From NCBI RefSeq assembly GCF_006542275.1, contig NZ_CP041217.1:2093501-2157500 (forward strand): a DNA stretch of 64,000 nt, read 5' to 3'. Below are positions 34,201 to 43,625 of this stretch, in pieces (position 1 is the stretch's first letter; the number at the start of each line of letters is the position of its first letter). Origin of the DNA: Saccharibacillus brassicae. GTDB lineage: Bacteria; Bacillota; Bacilli; Paenibacillales; Paenibacillaceae. The position numbers and the translations under genes are program-made. Under the pieces are notes generated by a model. It did not search any database. It saw only the letters and a program-made list of their open reading frames with translations, and was not told where the DNA came from.

Positions 34201-36492
34201 TTATTTCGTTCCCCATTCGTCCGGCAGCAGCGAGCGGTAAGGTTCCTGAAGAAACCGGTCGTCGGCCAGAATCAGCACGCCGCGGTCCGCTTCGGTCCGG
34301 ATCAAGCGCCCGCCGGCCTGCTGGACTTTGTTCATGCCCGGGTAGACGTAGGCGTAGTTGAAGCCGCTGCGGCCGCGCTGGTTGTAGTAATCCCGGACGA
34401 TGTCGCGCTCCAGCCCGATCTGCGGCAGGCCGACGCCGATCACGGCCACTCCGGTCAACCGGTCGCCGGCGAGGTCGATGCCTTCCGAGAAGACGCCGCC
34501 CATGACGGCAAAGCCGACGAGCGTCTTCTCCCGATCCGCCGAGAACGCGTCGAGGAATCCGGTACGCGCAAGTTCCGACATGCCCGAATCCTGCCCGAGA
34601 ATCTCGATCGCCTCGCGGTCGACGCGCGTCTCGAACGCCTGCCGGATCTCCTGCAAATACGCGTACGACGGAAAAAAGAACAGATAGTTGCCCGGACGCT
34701 TGGTCACCGTGTCCGCCAGCGCCCCGGCCAGCGCGTCCCGCGTCCGTTCGCGGTCGCGGAAGCGCGTGGAGAACGGCAGCACCGTCACTTCGAGCTGCTC
34801 GGGACTGAACGGCGACGGAATCGACAGCGTATAGTCGTCTTCCGCGGCGCCTAGCATCTCCCGGTAAAACCCGAGCGGGGCAAGCGTAGCGGAAAAATAG
34901 ACGGCGGAACGGTAGTTTTTGGACGACTGGAGCAGCAGCTGCGACGGATCGAGGCAGAACATCTTCATCCGCACTTCGCTGCCGTCCGTCTCCACGTAAG
35001 TCACGTACGGGTCGCCGTACAGCCGCCCGACCCGCAGGAAAGCCTGCGCCGAGAAATAGGCTTCCAGCAGTTCTTCTTCGGCTTCGCTGCCGTGCACGGT
35101 CACGAGCGCGTGTTCCGCCTGCTCGACGAACGGCTCCAGCAGCTTGAACATGACTTCCGGCGGCTCGCTGCCGACGAAGCGCCCTTCTTCCCCGGCCTGT
35201 TTGCGCAGCAGGATCAGATACGCGTTGACCCGGTCGGCCGCGGCGCGCACGCCTTCGTGCACGTCTTTGTAGCCGCGCTTGATCGCGAGGAACGCCGATT
35301 TCAGCACGTCGGCCGAGAACATCTCGCGTCCGCGTTCGACCAGATTGTGCGCTTCGTCGACGAGCAGCGCCGATCGGCTCCGCTGCTCGTCGGACAGCCG
35401 TTTGAACGCGATGCGCGGATCGAACACGTAGTTGTAATCGCAGACGACAACGTCCGCCGCATAGGCCGCGTCGAGCGAAAACTCGAACGGGCACACCGTA
35501 TGCTTGCGCGCATAGGTTTCGAGCACGTCGCGGGTAATTCTCGTCTCGTGCTCGAACAGATCGATCAGCGCGGCGTTGATCCGGTCGTAATACCCGACGG
35601 CGAACCGGCATTGGCCGCCCGCGCAGTCTTCTTCTTCCTTGAAGCAGACTTTGTCTTTCGCCGTAATCGTGATGGAACTCAAATACGCCCCGCTTCGTTC
35701 GAGCAGCGCCAGCGCTTCTTCCGCCCCGGCCCGCGTGGTCGTCTTGGCGGTGAGGTAATAGATACGGCTGATCAGCCCTTCCCCGATCGCTTTGATCGCC
35801 GGAAACAGCGTCGAGATCGTCTTGCCCGTGCCGGTCGGCGCCCGCGCGATGAGGTTTTTCTCTTCGCGCACCGTTTTGAACACCGCTCCCGCGAACAGCC
35901 GCTGGCCTTCGCGGTAGCGCCCGAACGGGAAAGCGAGCGCCGAAGCGGCTTCGTCGCGCCGTTCTTCGCGCCGTTTGAGCAGCAGCGCGTACGGCGCGTA
36001 GCGCTCGGCCACGTCCTGCACGAACGACGCCAGCTCCTCCGCCGTCTGCACGACTTCGCGCACGCTGCGCTCGCCGCCCGGCTTGTGCACGTACGTCAGC
36101 CGGACGCGAATCTGTTCAAGCTTCAGGTCCAGCGTCAGCATGTAGGCGTAAAATTTGGCCTGCGCCCAATGCACGTCATGCCCGTCTTCGATCAAGTCCG
36201 CCGTCTCCGACGTCGATTTGATCTCGTCGATCGTATACAGACCGTCCTCGCCCAGCAGCAGCCCGTCGCAGCGCCCTTCTACTTGCACGGTCAGCTCTCC
36301 TTGGGCGCAGGTCAGTTCCGTTTTCACGAACACTTCCTTCCGGTCGTTCTCCCCGTAGCTCTCCTGCACTTCGCGGTGGATACGCGTGCCTTCCTGCAGC
36401 GCGCTGCCGAACCGGGTGCCGGACTCCAGGCTGCCGCTGCGAAACACGTATTCCACCAGCGGCCGCACAGAAGTTTTTACCGTATAAGCCAT
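34201..36492 (-). CDS. DinG/XPD-type DNA helicase with N-terminal PD-(D/E)XK nuclease-like domain
   Basis: 763 residues. The first ~130 residues resemble a Cas4/RecB-type nuclease fold (VEGRCDGLL...TIDEIKST, the D...ExK motif). The helicase part has Walker A APTGTGKTIS, the DEAH box VDEAHN and motif VI QAGGRLIR. Four cysteines (VCFKEEEDCAGGQC and HTVCPFEF) are placed like the [4Fe-4S] ligands of XPD/DinG helicases. Such enzymes unwind 5'-3' on damaged or structured DNA. The ATG at 36492 is preferred over one two codons earlier because AAGGAG is then 8 nt away. Single gene; no SOS box was identified. Confidence 0.88.
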   Translation of the reverse strand: MAYTVKTSVRPLVEYVFRSGSLESGTRFGSALQEGTRIHREVQESYGENDRKEVFVKTELTCAQGELTVQVEGRCDGLLLGEDGLYTIDEIKSTSETADLIEDGHDVHWAQAKFYAYMLTLDLKLEQIRVRLTYVHKPGGERSVREVVQTAEELASFVQDVAERYAPYALLLKRREERRDEAASALAFPFGRYREGQRLFAGAVFKTVREEKNLIARAPTGTGKTISTLFPAIKAIGEGLISRIYYLTAKTTTRAGAEEALALLERSGAYLSSITITAKDKVCFKEEEDCAGGQCRFAVGYYDRINAALIDLFEHETRITRDVLETYARKHTVCPFEFSLDAAYAADVVVCDYNYVFDPRIAFKRLSDEQRSRSALLVDEAHNLVERGREMFSADVLKSAFLAIKRGYKDVHEGVRAAADRVNAYLILLRKQAGEEGRFVGSEPPEVMFKLLEPFVEQAEHALVTVHGSEAEEELLEAYFSAQAFLRVGRLYGDPYVTYVETDGSEVRMKMFCLDPSQLLLQSSKNYRSAVYFSATLAPLGFYREMLGAAEDDYTLSIPSPFSPEQLEVTVLPFSTRFRDRERTRDALAGALADTVTKRPGNYLFFFPSYAYLQEIRQAFETRVDREAIEILGQDSGMSELARTGFLDAFSADREKTLVGFAVMGGVFSEGIDLAGDRLTGVAVIGVGLPQIGLERDIVRDYYNQRGRSGFNYAYVYPGMNKVQQAGGRLIRTEADRGVLILADDRFLQEPYRSLLPDEWGTK

Positions 36493-36561
36493 GCCCATTT
36501 CTCCTTCCGCAGACGTCTATCCATTATAGACGAAGCGCTGCGCAAGTTTCTTGTTTTGCCG

Positions 36562-36597
36562 CAAAAAAAAGAAGCTTTCGCCACGGCGAAAGCTTCG
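36562..36597 (-). terminator. Terminator of the SH3/NlpC gene
   Basis: GAAGCTTTCGCC and GGCGAAAGCTTC form a 12-bp stem; eight T follow on the minus strand. Confidence 0.92.
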
Positions 36598-36627
36598 AAA
36601 ACATCGGTTCGTCATACTGCCGAAAGC

Positions 36628-37806
36628 TTATTGCAGTACGCGTCTTGCGGACACGTAATGATCCTGCCAGTATTTCAGGTCGAGGTCGGCCACGACCACG
36701 CCGTCTTTGCTCGCGCTGTTGTGGACCAGGCCGCCTTCTCCGTTGTAGATGCCGACATGGCCGATCAGGCCGGGCACGCTGCTCCAGAAAAACAGCAGGT
36801 CGCCTTTTTGCCATTGGTCTTTGTCCACCGCAATGCCGATGTCTTTTTGGTACGCGGTGCCGAACGGCAGGTTGAGGCCCTGCAGGCCGAACACGTAGCG
36901 CGTGAACGAAGAGCAGTCAAGCAGCACCGGCGCTTCGTTCTTGCCGAATCCGTAGCGCGTGATGCCCTGCAGCGACAGCGCGTCCTGAATGATCCGGTCG
37001 GCGGTGTTCGAGTCGATAGCGCTGCCGGTCGACGGCGTAGGAAGCGGGACGACCGGCAGCGGGACGCTCGGAAGCGGAAGCGGCACGGCCGTGTCGACAG
37101 CCGGCGGAGCCGGAGTCGCGGCCGGCGAGACCGAAGCTCCGCCGGGCAGCGTATACGTGACGTAGCTGGTCGAGACGTAGCCGGTCAAGCCGTTGGCGTC
37201 GGTAATCTTGAGCCAGGCGGAATTCGCGAGTTCGACGGCGGTGAACGCTTCGCCGGCCGACAGGACGCGGTGCACGGCGCTGCCCGTCGTCGGCTCGGCG
37301 CGGAAGTTCACGTTCTTGGCGACGGTTCCGCTGCCCGTATTGGCGGGAACGGCTGCGGGAACGACGGCCGGAGCCGCGGAAGGAGCAGGTTCGGAAGCGA
37401 CGGATTCCACCGTCGCCTGGACGATCGGAGCCTGCGCGGCGGCCGAGATCGGCTTGACCGAAGGCGTCCCCTTGACGCCCGCGGACGACGCGGTTTTGAC
37501 AGACGAAGACGCGGCGGCCTTGACGGCGCTCTGCGACTGCGTTTCTTTGGCATACGTTACATAGGAGGCCGATACGTATCCGGTCTTGCCGCCTACATCG
37601 ACTTTGAGCCAGTGGGCGTTGAGCGCGGTGAGCACTTCGAGCTTGGTGCCCGGCTGCAGCGTGCGGTGCACGCTTCCTTCCGAAGCCGACGGAGCCGAAC
37701 GAAGATTGACGGGACGGTCGACTTTGCCGGGAGCCGCTTCCGCGACGACGGGTACAGTCACTAGAAGAGTCGATACTGCGAACAAGCCGAAAAGCTTTCT
37801 TTTCAT
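36628..37806 (-). CDS. Secreted cell-wall endopeptidase, two SH3b domains plus NlpC/P60
   Basis: 392 residues. Signal peptide MKRKLFGLFAVSTLLVTVPVVAEA (~1-24). Two bacterial SH3 domains (~28-85 and ~165-225, each with GYVS(A/T)SYVTY) are joined by an Ala/Ser/Pro/Val-rich linker, and a second Pro-rich linker leads to the NlpC/P60 domain (~270-392) with catalytic Cys in LLDCSSFTRYVF and His in IGHVGIYNG. It should cut peptide stems of peptidoglycan outside the cell. AAGGAGG is 5 nt before the ATG. Single gene, divergent from the LtaS-like gene, which fits joint envelope functions. Confidence 0.93.
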   Translation of the reverse strand: MKRKLFGLFAVSTLLVTVPVVAEAAPGKVDRPVNLRSAPSASEGSVHRTLQPGTKLEVLTALNAHWLKVDVGGKTGYVSASYVTYAKETQSQSAVKAAASSSVKTASSAGVKGTPSVKPISAAAQAPIVQATVESVASEPAPSAAPAVVPAAVPANTGSGTVAKNVNFRAEPTTGSAVHRVLSAGEAFTAVELANSAWLKITDANGLTGYVSTSYVTYTLPGGASVSPAATPAPPAVDTAVPLPLPSVPLPVVPLPTPSTGSAIDSNTADRIIQDALSLQGITRYGFGKNEAPVLLDCSSFTRYVFGLQGLNLPFGTAYQKDIGIAVDKDQWQKGDLLFFWSSVPGLIGHVGIYNGEGGLVHNSASKDGVVVADLDLKYWQDHYVSARRVLQ

Positions 37807-38028
37807 GATTGCCTCCTTGGTACGGCATGGGCGCAAACAGCGACCCGGCGGGGTCGCCGAGACCGTAAATCGCGCGCATGTCCTGTTGTCGATAAGCGCT
37901 TCCGCAAAAAAACGGACTGGCGCTGGGCTGGTAACGGGCCGACGGTTCTGCATTCTATCGCTAGTTTATCTTCTATCGGCGCAAATCTCCAGCGTTTTGA
38001 GCAAATTGGAGACAAATAAGAAACGATT
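37807..38028. other. Divergent regulatory region, NlpC/P60 and LtaS-like genes
   Basis: The gap between the divergent starts is 390 bp; the right part holds the LtaS-like promoter. In the left part I see AT-rich stretches (CTAGTTTATCTTCTATCG) that may hold the endopeptidase promoter, but no -35/-10 pair is convincing and no ORF is supported. Confidence 0.4.
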
Positions 38029-38057
38029 TTGACATCTTTTGCGTCCGGGAGCATAAT
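38029..38057 (+). promoter_or_regulatory. SigmaA promoter of the LtaS-like gene
   Basis: TTGACA (38029-38034), 17 nt, CATAAT (38052-38057); leader of about 130 nt. Confidence 0.85.
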
Positions 38058-38196
38058 AGCTAAGGATTTATGGCTCTTGAGCCAAAATGAGGCAAAACGC
38101 CGCGAACGGTTTAACCTTATATAAAAGGTTTTCCGGCGAGACGAATGTTCCGGCGGACCCTCTTTATTTTCATGTACAGAAAAGGAGCTTTGCACC

Positions 38197-40074
38197 ATGG
38201 AGCCGATCAAGTATCTGCGGTCTGTATGGACCCGACCTTTCGTGTTGTTCACCCTCATCCTTTTGGTCAAAGGCTATATCGCCTGGGGACCGATTTTCGA
38301 AGATACTCCGCTGTGGGGACCGCTGTTGACAGAGATCCCGTTTTTGTGGATTATTTTCTGCCTGTTCGAATGGCTGGCGACCAAACGCAAACTGCTATGG
38401 TATATGGTCACCAATTTGTTCGTCACGGGACTTTTTTTCACGGCGATCATCTATTTCAAATACTACGGCGTCGTCGTCAACTACCATGCGCTCGACCAGA
38501 GCCGGCAGGCCGTCGAAGTCAGCGACAGCGTGTTCACGCTGCTTGCGCCGCAGTACCTGCTTATTTTCACCGATATTCTCGTGCTGACCGTGTGGTTCTT
38601 TGCCAGTAAAAAAGCGCGGAAATGGCGGGCAAACGTCGTTCACCGCCCGATGAACCGCCGCGTCCTCGGCAGCGTGCTGATTGTCTCGCTGGTCTTGTGC
38701 ACGATGAACGTCTGGCCGAACCGCGCGAGCATGAACGAAGTCGTCAAAGCGGAAAAGATGGGCATCCTCAACTACGAAGCGTACACGCTGCTGACCGACC
38801 GCGACGAAGAACCGGTGCCGCTCGACGAGATCAGCCAGGCCCGGATCAACGAACTCAAAAGTATCGAGCAGCCCGAAGCGCCGGCGCATTACGGAGCGGC
38901 CGAAGACAAGAACCTGATCATCCTCCAGCTGGAATCGCTTCAGAACTTTATGGTCGGCCTCAAGATCGACGGACAGGAAGTGACGCCGAACCTGAACAAG
39001 CTCACCGCGGAAGGGCTCTATTTCCCGAACTTCTACCAAAGCGCCGGACAGGGCAACACGTCGGACGCGGAGTTTACGGTGAATACGTCGTTCTATATCC
39101 CGCCGCGCAAAGCGTCCGTCGTCGCGTACGGCGAAAAGGAACTGCCGAGCCTGCCCAAGCTGCTGGAAGACAGCGGCTACCAAACGGCCACGTTCCACAC
39201 CAATCAAGTCTCGTTCTGGAACCGGAACCAGCTGTACGCCGCGCTCGGGTTCGACAAGTATTACGACCAGGAATTTTTCGGCATGGACGATACGGTCTTC
39301 TTCGGCGCTTCCGATGAAGTGCTGTACGACAAGACGACCGACGTGCTGCAGCAGATGGACACAGCCGACCAGCCGTTCTACGCGCAGATCATCTCGATGA
39401 GCGCGCATCACCCGTTCACGATTCCCGCGGAGAAATACAAAATGGATCTGCCGGCGCGTTACGAAGGCACGCTCGTGGGCGATTACATCCGCGCGCAGAA
39501 CTATGCGGACTACTGCCTCGGCCGGCTGATCGACGAATTGAAAGAGAAAGGGCTGTGGGAAGACAGCCTGCTGATGCTGTACGGCGACCATCTGGGCCTG
39601 CCGCTGCATTCGATGGACGAACGGGACCTGGCGTTGACCAAAGAAATTCTCGGTCACGATTACACGTACAGCGACATGCCGAACATTCCGTTCCTCATTC
39701 TCGGCGACGACACGAACGAAGCCCATGTGCAGCCGCAGCTCGGCGCCCAGGTGGACATCCTGCCGACGGCGGCGAATCTGCTCGGCGTCTCGCTGGACGA
39801 CCATATCCACTTCGGCCAGGATCTGTTGAACCAGTCGGAGAACATGATCCCGGAACGCTATTATTGGCCTTCGGGCTCGCTGATCGCGGGCGACACGCTG
39901 TTCATCCCCGGCACCGGATACGCCGACGGCACCTACTACCCGCTCAAAAAAGGCGGCACGTCCGACTCCGGCGTCACCGAAGACCAGTACAACCGCATGC
40001 TCCAACTGTTCGAACTGTCCAGCAGCTACGTCCGGCAGCAGCCGGACCGGCCGGGGGCGGCGGAGGAAGAGTGA
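38197..40074 (+). CDS. Lipoteichoic acid synthase-family protein
   Basis: 625 residues. Five N-terminal membrane helices (~15-170) precede an extracellular alkaline-phosphatase-fold domain. The catalytic nucleophile is Thr288 (GNTSDAEF); metal-ligand candidates include Glu246 (LQLES) and the MLYGDHLG segment. The family polymerises or primes glycerol-phosphate on glycolipids (LtaS, YfnI, YqgS, YvgJ); which paralogue role applies is not clear. AAAGGAG is 9 nt before the ATG. The C-terminus ends in a short acidic tail, and the stop is followed within about 20 bp by a 50-bp tandem array. Confidence 0.92.
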   Translation: MEPIKYLRSVWTRPFVLFTLILLVKGYIAWGPIFEDTPLWGPLLTEIPFLWIIFCLFEWLATKRKLLWYMVTNLFVTGLFFTAIIYFKYYGVVVNYHALDQSRQAVEVSDSVFTLLAPQYLLIFTDILVLTVWFFASKKARKWRANVVHRPMNRRVLGSVLIVSLVLCTMNVWPNRASMNEVVKAEKMGILNYEAYTLLTDRDEEPVPLDEISQARINELKSIEQPEAPAHYGAAEDKNLIILQLESLQNFMVGLKIDGQEVTPNLNKLTAEGLYFPNFYQSAGQGNTSDAEFTVNTSFYIPPRKASVVAYGEKELPSLPKLLEDSGYQTATFHTNQVSFWNRNQLYAALGFDKYYDQEFFGMDDTVFFGASDEVLYDKTTDVLQQMDTADQPFYAQIISMSAHHPFTIPAEKYKMDLPARYEGTLVGDYIRAQNYADYCLGRLIDELKEKGLWEDSLLMLYGDHLGLPLHSMDERDLALTKEILGHDYTYSDMPNIPFLILGDDTNEAHVQPQLGAQVDILPTAANLLGVSLDDHIHFGQDLLNQSENMIPERYYWPSGSLIAGDTLFIPGTGYADGTYYPLKKGGTSDSGVTEDQYNRMLQLFELSSSYVRQQPDRPGAAEEE

Positions 40075-40090
40075 GGCGGTAGGGGCGAAG

Positions 40091-40590
40091 GCGGCTCGCG
40101 GAAGCGGAGTGCAGAGCTGGCGCAGCGGCGGGTTGCGAAGCAGGCTCGCAGCGGCGGAGCGCAGAGCTGGCGCAGCGGCGGATTGCGAAGCGCGCTCGCG
40201 GCGGCGGAGCGCAGAGCTGGCGCAGCGGCGGGTTGCGAAGCGCGCTCGCGGCGGCGGAGCGCAGAGCTGGCGCAGCGGCGGATTGCAAAGCGCGCTCGCG
40301 GCGGCGGAGTGCAGAGCTGGCGCAGCGGCGGATTGCGAAGCGCGCTCGCGGCGGCGGAGTGCAGAGCTGGCGCGGCGGCGGGTTGCGAAGCGCGCTCGCG
40401 GCGGCGGAGTGCAGAGCTGGCGTAGCGGCGGGTTGCGAAGCAGGCTCGCAGCGGCGGAGCGCAGAGCTGGCGCAGCGGCGGATTGCGAAGCGCGCTCGCG
40501 GCGGCGGAGCGCAGAGCTGGCGCAGCGGCGGGTTGCGAAGCGCGCTCGCGGCGGCGGAGCGCAGAGCTGGCGCAGCGGCGGCCATGAGGG
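40091..40590. repeat. 50-bp tandem array, about ten units, with higher-order structure
   Basis: The marker GCAGAGCTGG recurs exactly every 50 bp from 40111 to 40561. Each unit has an inverted pair GCGCTC/GAGCGC. The variant CAGGCTCGCAGCGG appears only at 40141 and 40441, so a three-unit block (40111-40260) has a copy 300 bp on (40411-40560). Because 50 is not a multiple of three, reading frames through it have no coding value. Confidence 0.95.
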
Positions 40591-40705
40591 CAGAACAAAA
40601 TTAGAAGGAATCCTGCAAGAAGATTCCGGATTCCGCATGCGAACAGAGAAACTTGCCCCCGTCGATCAAAAGTTAAGCTTATCGTGCAAACAGACCGGAC
40701 GCCTC

Positions 40706-40757
40706 AAAAAACACCACCGCAAATCTCGCGATTTGTTGGTGGTGTTTTTGGTTTTTT
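40706..40757. terminator. Bidirectional terminator in the repeat island
   Basis: AAAAACACCACC and GGTGGTGTTTTT with inner GCAAATC/GATTTGT pairing. T runs lie on both sides, so it can stop transcripts from the LtaS-like gene and from the kinase operon. Confidence 0.88.
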
Positions 40758-40923
40758 TAATTTGCTTGAGTTGGATTGGGGTAGGCTCGGGCTCGGCGGA
40801 GCGCCGGAGGCTCGAAATATTCGCGGCCGGCAGAGCCTGAAGCGTTCCGCGGCGCACGCAAGCACGTCTTCGGGCTTCTCAGAGCGCTTGGAAGCTCGAA
40901 ATGTCCTTCTATACGCTCGAATA

Positions 40924-41113
40924 CGAAAATAACTGCGTGAGAGCAGTTATTTCGCTTCAAAAAGACTATTTTTCGAAAATAAGTGCAGGAGAACAGTTAT
41001 TTGGGCCAATATCCGGGTTGGGCAGGCCGAACGAGGAAAATAAGTGTTCTGTCGCACTTATTTTTTATGCAGCGGCCAGGCCGCGGAAATTAGCTGTTTT
41101 GGCGCACTTATTT
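40924..41113. repeat. Second cluster of AAATAASTG-N8-CASTTATTT dyads
   Basis: Four copies: 40925-40954, 40977-41003, 41038-41063 and 41087-41113. Every copy keeps an 8-nt centre (CGTGAGAG, CAGGAGAA, TTCTGTCG, TTTTGGCG). G and C alternate at the STG position, with matching changes in the opposite arm in the third copy. Confidence 0.85.
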
Positions 41114-41227
41114 GAGTGGGGTAAAGTCGGATTGGTGGTTTTGAGCCGGTACTTGGGCGGGGTATGCGGCTGTAGGCTGTGGAAGGCGGATCGGGACGGC
41201 GGGGTTGGCAGGCCCGATGGCGAAGCC

Positions 41228-41516
41228 GGGCGCGGCGGATCGGCGCGCGGGGGCGCAGGGCTCGGCCGGGCGCGGCGGATCGGCGCGCGGGGGCGCAGGG
41301 CTCGGCCGGGCGCGGGGGATTGGCGCGGGAGAGCGTAGGACGAAGCCGGGCGCGGCGGGGCAGCGCGTGGGGGCGCAGGACGCGGTTGGGCGCGGGGGAT
41401 TGGCGCGTGAGGGTGCCGGGCGCGGCGGGGCAACGCGTGGGGGCGCAGGGCAGGTCGGGCGCGGTCGGGCGCGGTTGGGCGCGGGGATCGCAGGGCTCGG
41501 CCGGGCGCCAGCCAAA
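41228..41516. repeat. 40-bp GC-rich tandem array abutting the kinase gene
   Basis: Units start with GGGCGCGG at 41228, 41268, 41308, 41348 and 41388, then shorten and decay. The array ends about 19 bp from the histidine kinase stop codon. Confidence 0.9.
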
Positions 41517-41534
41517 CCCAGCCGCGCAGCCCGG

Positions 41535-43625
41535 CTAGTCCTCCAGCTCCGCGACGGAGAAGGAGACGCTGGCGCCGCCCTCCGGGCGGTTGCGCGCGGC
41601 GATCTCGCCGCCGTGCCGGCGCACGACGGTTCGGGCGATGAACAGCCCGAGACCGGAGTGCCCGACGCCGCCCGTTCCGGCGTCGGCAGACCTTGCCGCA
41701 TCTTCGCGATAGAACTTCTCGAAGATGCGGCCGCCCCCGGCCTCCGCGAAGCCGGGGCCGTCGTCGCGCACTTCGAATTCGGCCGTGCCGGGCCGGATTC
41801 GAAGTTCGACCGCGACGCAGCCGCCCTCCGGCGCGTAGCGGAGGGCGTTACTGACAAGATTGTCCAGCACCCGGTTGATCCGGTGCTGATCCAATCGCAG
41901 CGGGCCGTGTTCGCCCTCGGCCCGCAGGTCGTGTGCCGACAGCTCGAAGGCGAGGCCGCGCTTTCGGCACAGAAAGGCGTATTCCCGCCCTTTGGCGCGG
42001 AAAGCCGCCTCCAGGTCGACCGGCTCCGGACTGAGCGCAAAGTCCGGACGTTCCACCCGCGCGGCTTCCGACAGGTCCGCCGTCAGCGAGATCGAACGGT
42101 CCACCGCGCCGAGAATCGTCTCGGCGTAGCGGACCGCGCGCTCGGGACGGCGGCCTCCGTCTTCCAGCAGCACTTCCGCGTGCCCGCGAATCACGCTGAG
42201 CGGCGTGCCGAGGTCGTGCGCGACGGCCGCGATCGCGTCGCGCCGGTCGCGTTCCGACTCCCATTCGCGCCGCAGCGATTCCCGCAGCGCTTCGCGCATC
42301 TGCTCGAATGCGGCGAGCAGCTGGTTCAGCTCGCGGACGCCGGTTCCTCCGCGTTCCAGCGAGAAATCCAGATCGTGCTCGCGGATCTTCTCCGCGCCTT
42401 CGATCAGATGCCCGAACGGCTCTTCGAGCTTGCGGCTGAGGCGGCGGCCGCTCCAGACCGTGAACCCGTACAAATAAGCGAACGGCGCGGCCGCCATCAG
42501 CAGCCCGCCGAGCAGCAGCGGCACGGCATGCGACGGATTCGCCGCGGCGGCCGTCAGCTTGTAGCGCAGCGCGATCGCGCCGGCGAATGCGCCGTCCGGC
42601 CCTGTCAGCGGCTCGTAGCGGATATAATAGCCGTTCGCCGATACATGGCCGTTCAGACGCGCCAGCAGATCCGGCCCGCCGCGGATCGAATGCGCGCTGT
42701 CCGTAACAAACGAGCCGTAGATCCGTCGGCCCGAGGCGTCGAACACTTCGTAAGCCATTCCGTCGGCCGGCACGATCGCCGCGACGGCGCTTTGCGAAGC
42801 CGGGGATACCGGATCGCCCAGCTGCCGCACCTGTTCGGCGACCTGCGGCACAAGACTTTCGTAATAATTCGCCGGACGCAGCGAGCCGCTCCAGACGAGC
42901 AGGACGCCCAGACCCAGTGCCCACGTCAGCACCGTCGCCAGCACGCTGAGCAGAAACGTCCGCTGGAACGTGCGCTGGATCAGGCTTTTTAGCAGCCGAT
43001 CTTTCGCAGGGCTGCGGCCCGGCGCGCTTCCGCCCCGAACAGCGGCGTGTTCATTCGGAGCTCTGCCCGCCGCACTCCCTTCGCCCACGGGCTCTGCCCC
43101 GCGAGCCGCCCGCTCTCCACTCCGTTCGCCCGCTTCACCTACGGATTCCGCCCCGCGAACTTCGCCCGCCTGGCTCACGGATTGTTCCCTGCTCCCTTCG
43201 CCCACGGGCTCTGCCCCGCGAGCCGCCCGCTCTCCACTCCGTTCGCCCGCTTCACCTACGGATTCCGCCCCGCGAACCTCGCCCGCCTGGCTTACCGATT
43301 GTTCCCTGCTCCCTTCGCTCCCGGCCTCTGCCCCGCGAGCCGCCCGCTCTCCACTCCCTTCGCCCCCTTCACCTACGGACTCCGCCCCGCGAACCTCGCC
43401 CGCCTGGCTCTCGGATTGTTCCCTGCTCTCTTCGCCCACGTGCTCTCCCCCGCGAGCCGCCCGCTCTCCACTCCGTTCGCCCCCTTCGCCTGCGGATTCC
43501 GCCCCGCGAACTTCACCCGCCTGGCTCACGGATTGTTCCCTGCTCTCTTCGCTCCCGGGCTCTGCCCCGAGATCCTCGCCTGCTCTACGCATCCCGACCT
43601 CCGCTCCCTCCTTCATATCCGCCAT
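41535..43625 (-). CDS. Sensor histidine kinase with a repeated N-terminal extension
   Basis: 696 residues. Residues 28-184 are four tandem copies of a 39-residue unit (SREQS, QAGEVRGAES, GERSGERAARG), charged, Gly/Ala/Glu/Arg-rich and probably disordered, before the first membrane helix (~224-246). An extracellular loop (~247-365), second helix (~366-390), HAMP-like linker, His470 in AVAHDLGTPLS, N-box DNLVSNALRYAP, DDGPGF and GLGLFIA complete a standard kinase. The gene overlaps the response-regulator stop by 13 nt. Translation may start at 43625 (GGGGGG 10 nt upstream) or at 43592 (GGAGGT). The extension would lie in the cytoplasm. Partner of the adjacent regulator and ABC transporter. Confidence 0.9.
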   Translation of the reverse strand: MADMKEGAEVGMRRAGEDLGAEPGSEESREQSVSQAGEVRGAESAGEGGERSGERAARGGEHVGEESREQSESQAGEVRGAESVGEGGEGSGERAARGAEAGSEGSREQSVSQAGEVRGAESVGEAGERSGERAARGAEPVGEGSREQSVSQAGEVRGAESVGEAGERSGERAARGAEPVGEGSAAGRAPNEHAAVRGGSAPGRSPAKDRLLKSLIQRTFQRTFLLSVLATVLTWALGLGVLLVWSGSLRPANYYESLVPQVAEQVRQLGDPVSPASQSAVAAIVPADGMAYEVFDASGRRIYGSFVTDSAHSIRGGPDLLARLNGHVSANGYYIRYEPLTGPDGAFAGAIALRYKLTAAAANPSHAVPLLLGGLLMAAAPFAYLYGFTVWSGRRLSRKLEEPFGHLIEGAEKIREHDLDFSLERGGTGVRELNQLLAAFEQMREALRESLRREWESERDRRDAIAAVAHDLGTPLSVIRGHAEVLLEDGGRRPERAVRYAETILGAVDRSISLTADLSEAARVERPDFALSPEPVDLEAAFRAKGREYAFLCRKRGLAFELSAHDLRAEGEHGPLRLDQHRINRVLDNLVSNALRYAPEGGCVAVELRIRPGTAEFEVRDDGPGFAEAGGGRIFEKFYREDAARSADAGTGGVGHSGLGLFIARTVVRRHGGEIAARNRPEGGASVSFSVAELED
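43085..43565. repeat. 117-bp in-frame tandem repeats in the kinase gene
   Basis: Copies begin near 43091, 43208, 43325 and 43442, an exact 117-bp period (39 codons), with few differences between units. Confidence 0.93.

Noticed and set aside
40109-40840. Frames of up to 243 codons through the 50-bp array
   Set aside because: The array is open in several frames on both strands because a 50-bp period rotates the frame; no start site or conserved protein.
40901-41338. 145-codon plus-strand frame in the dyad cluster
   Set aside because: Built from the palindromes and the start of the 40-bp array, with no ribosome site or domain.
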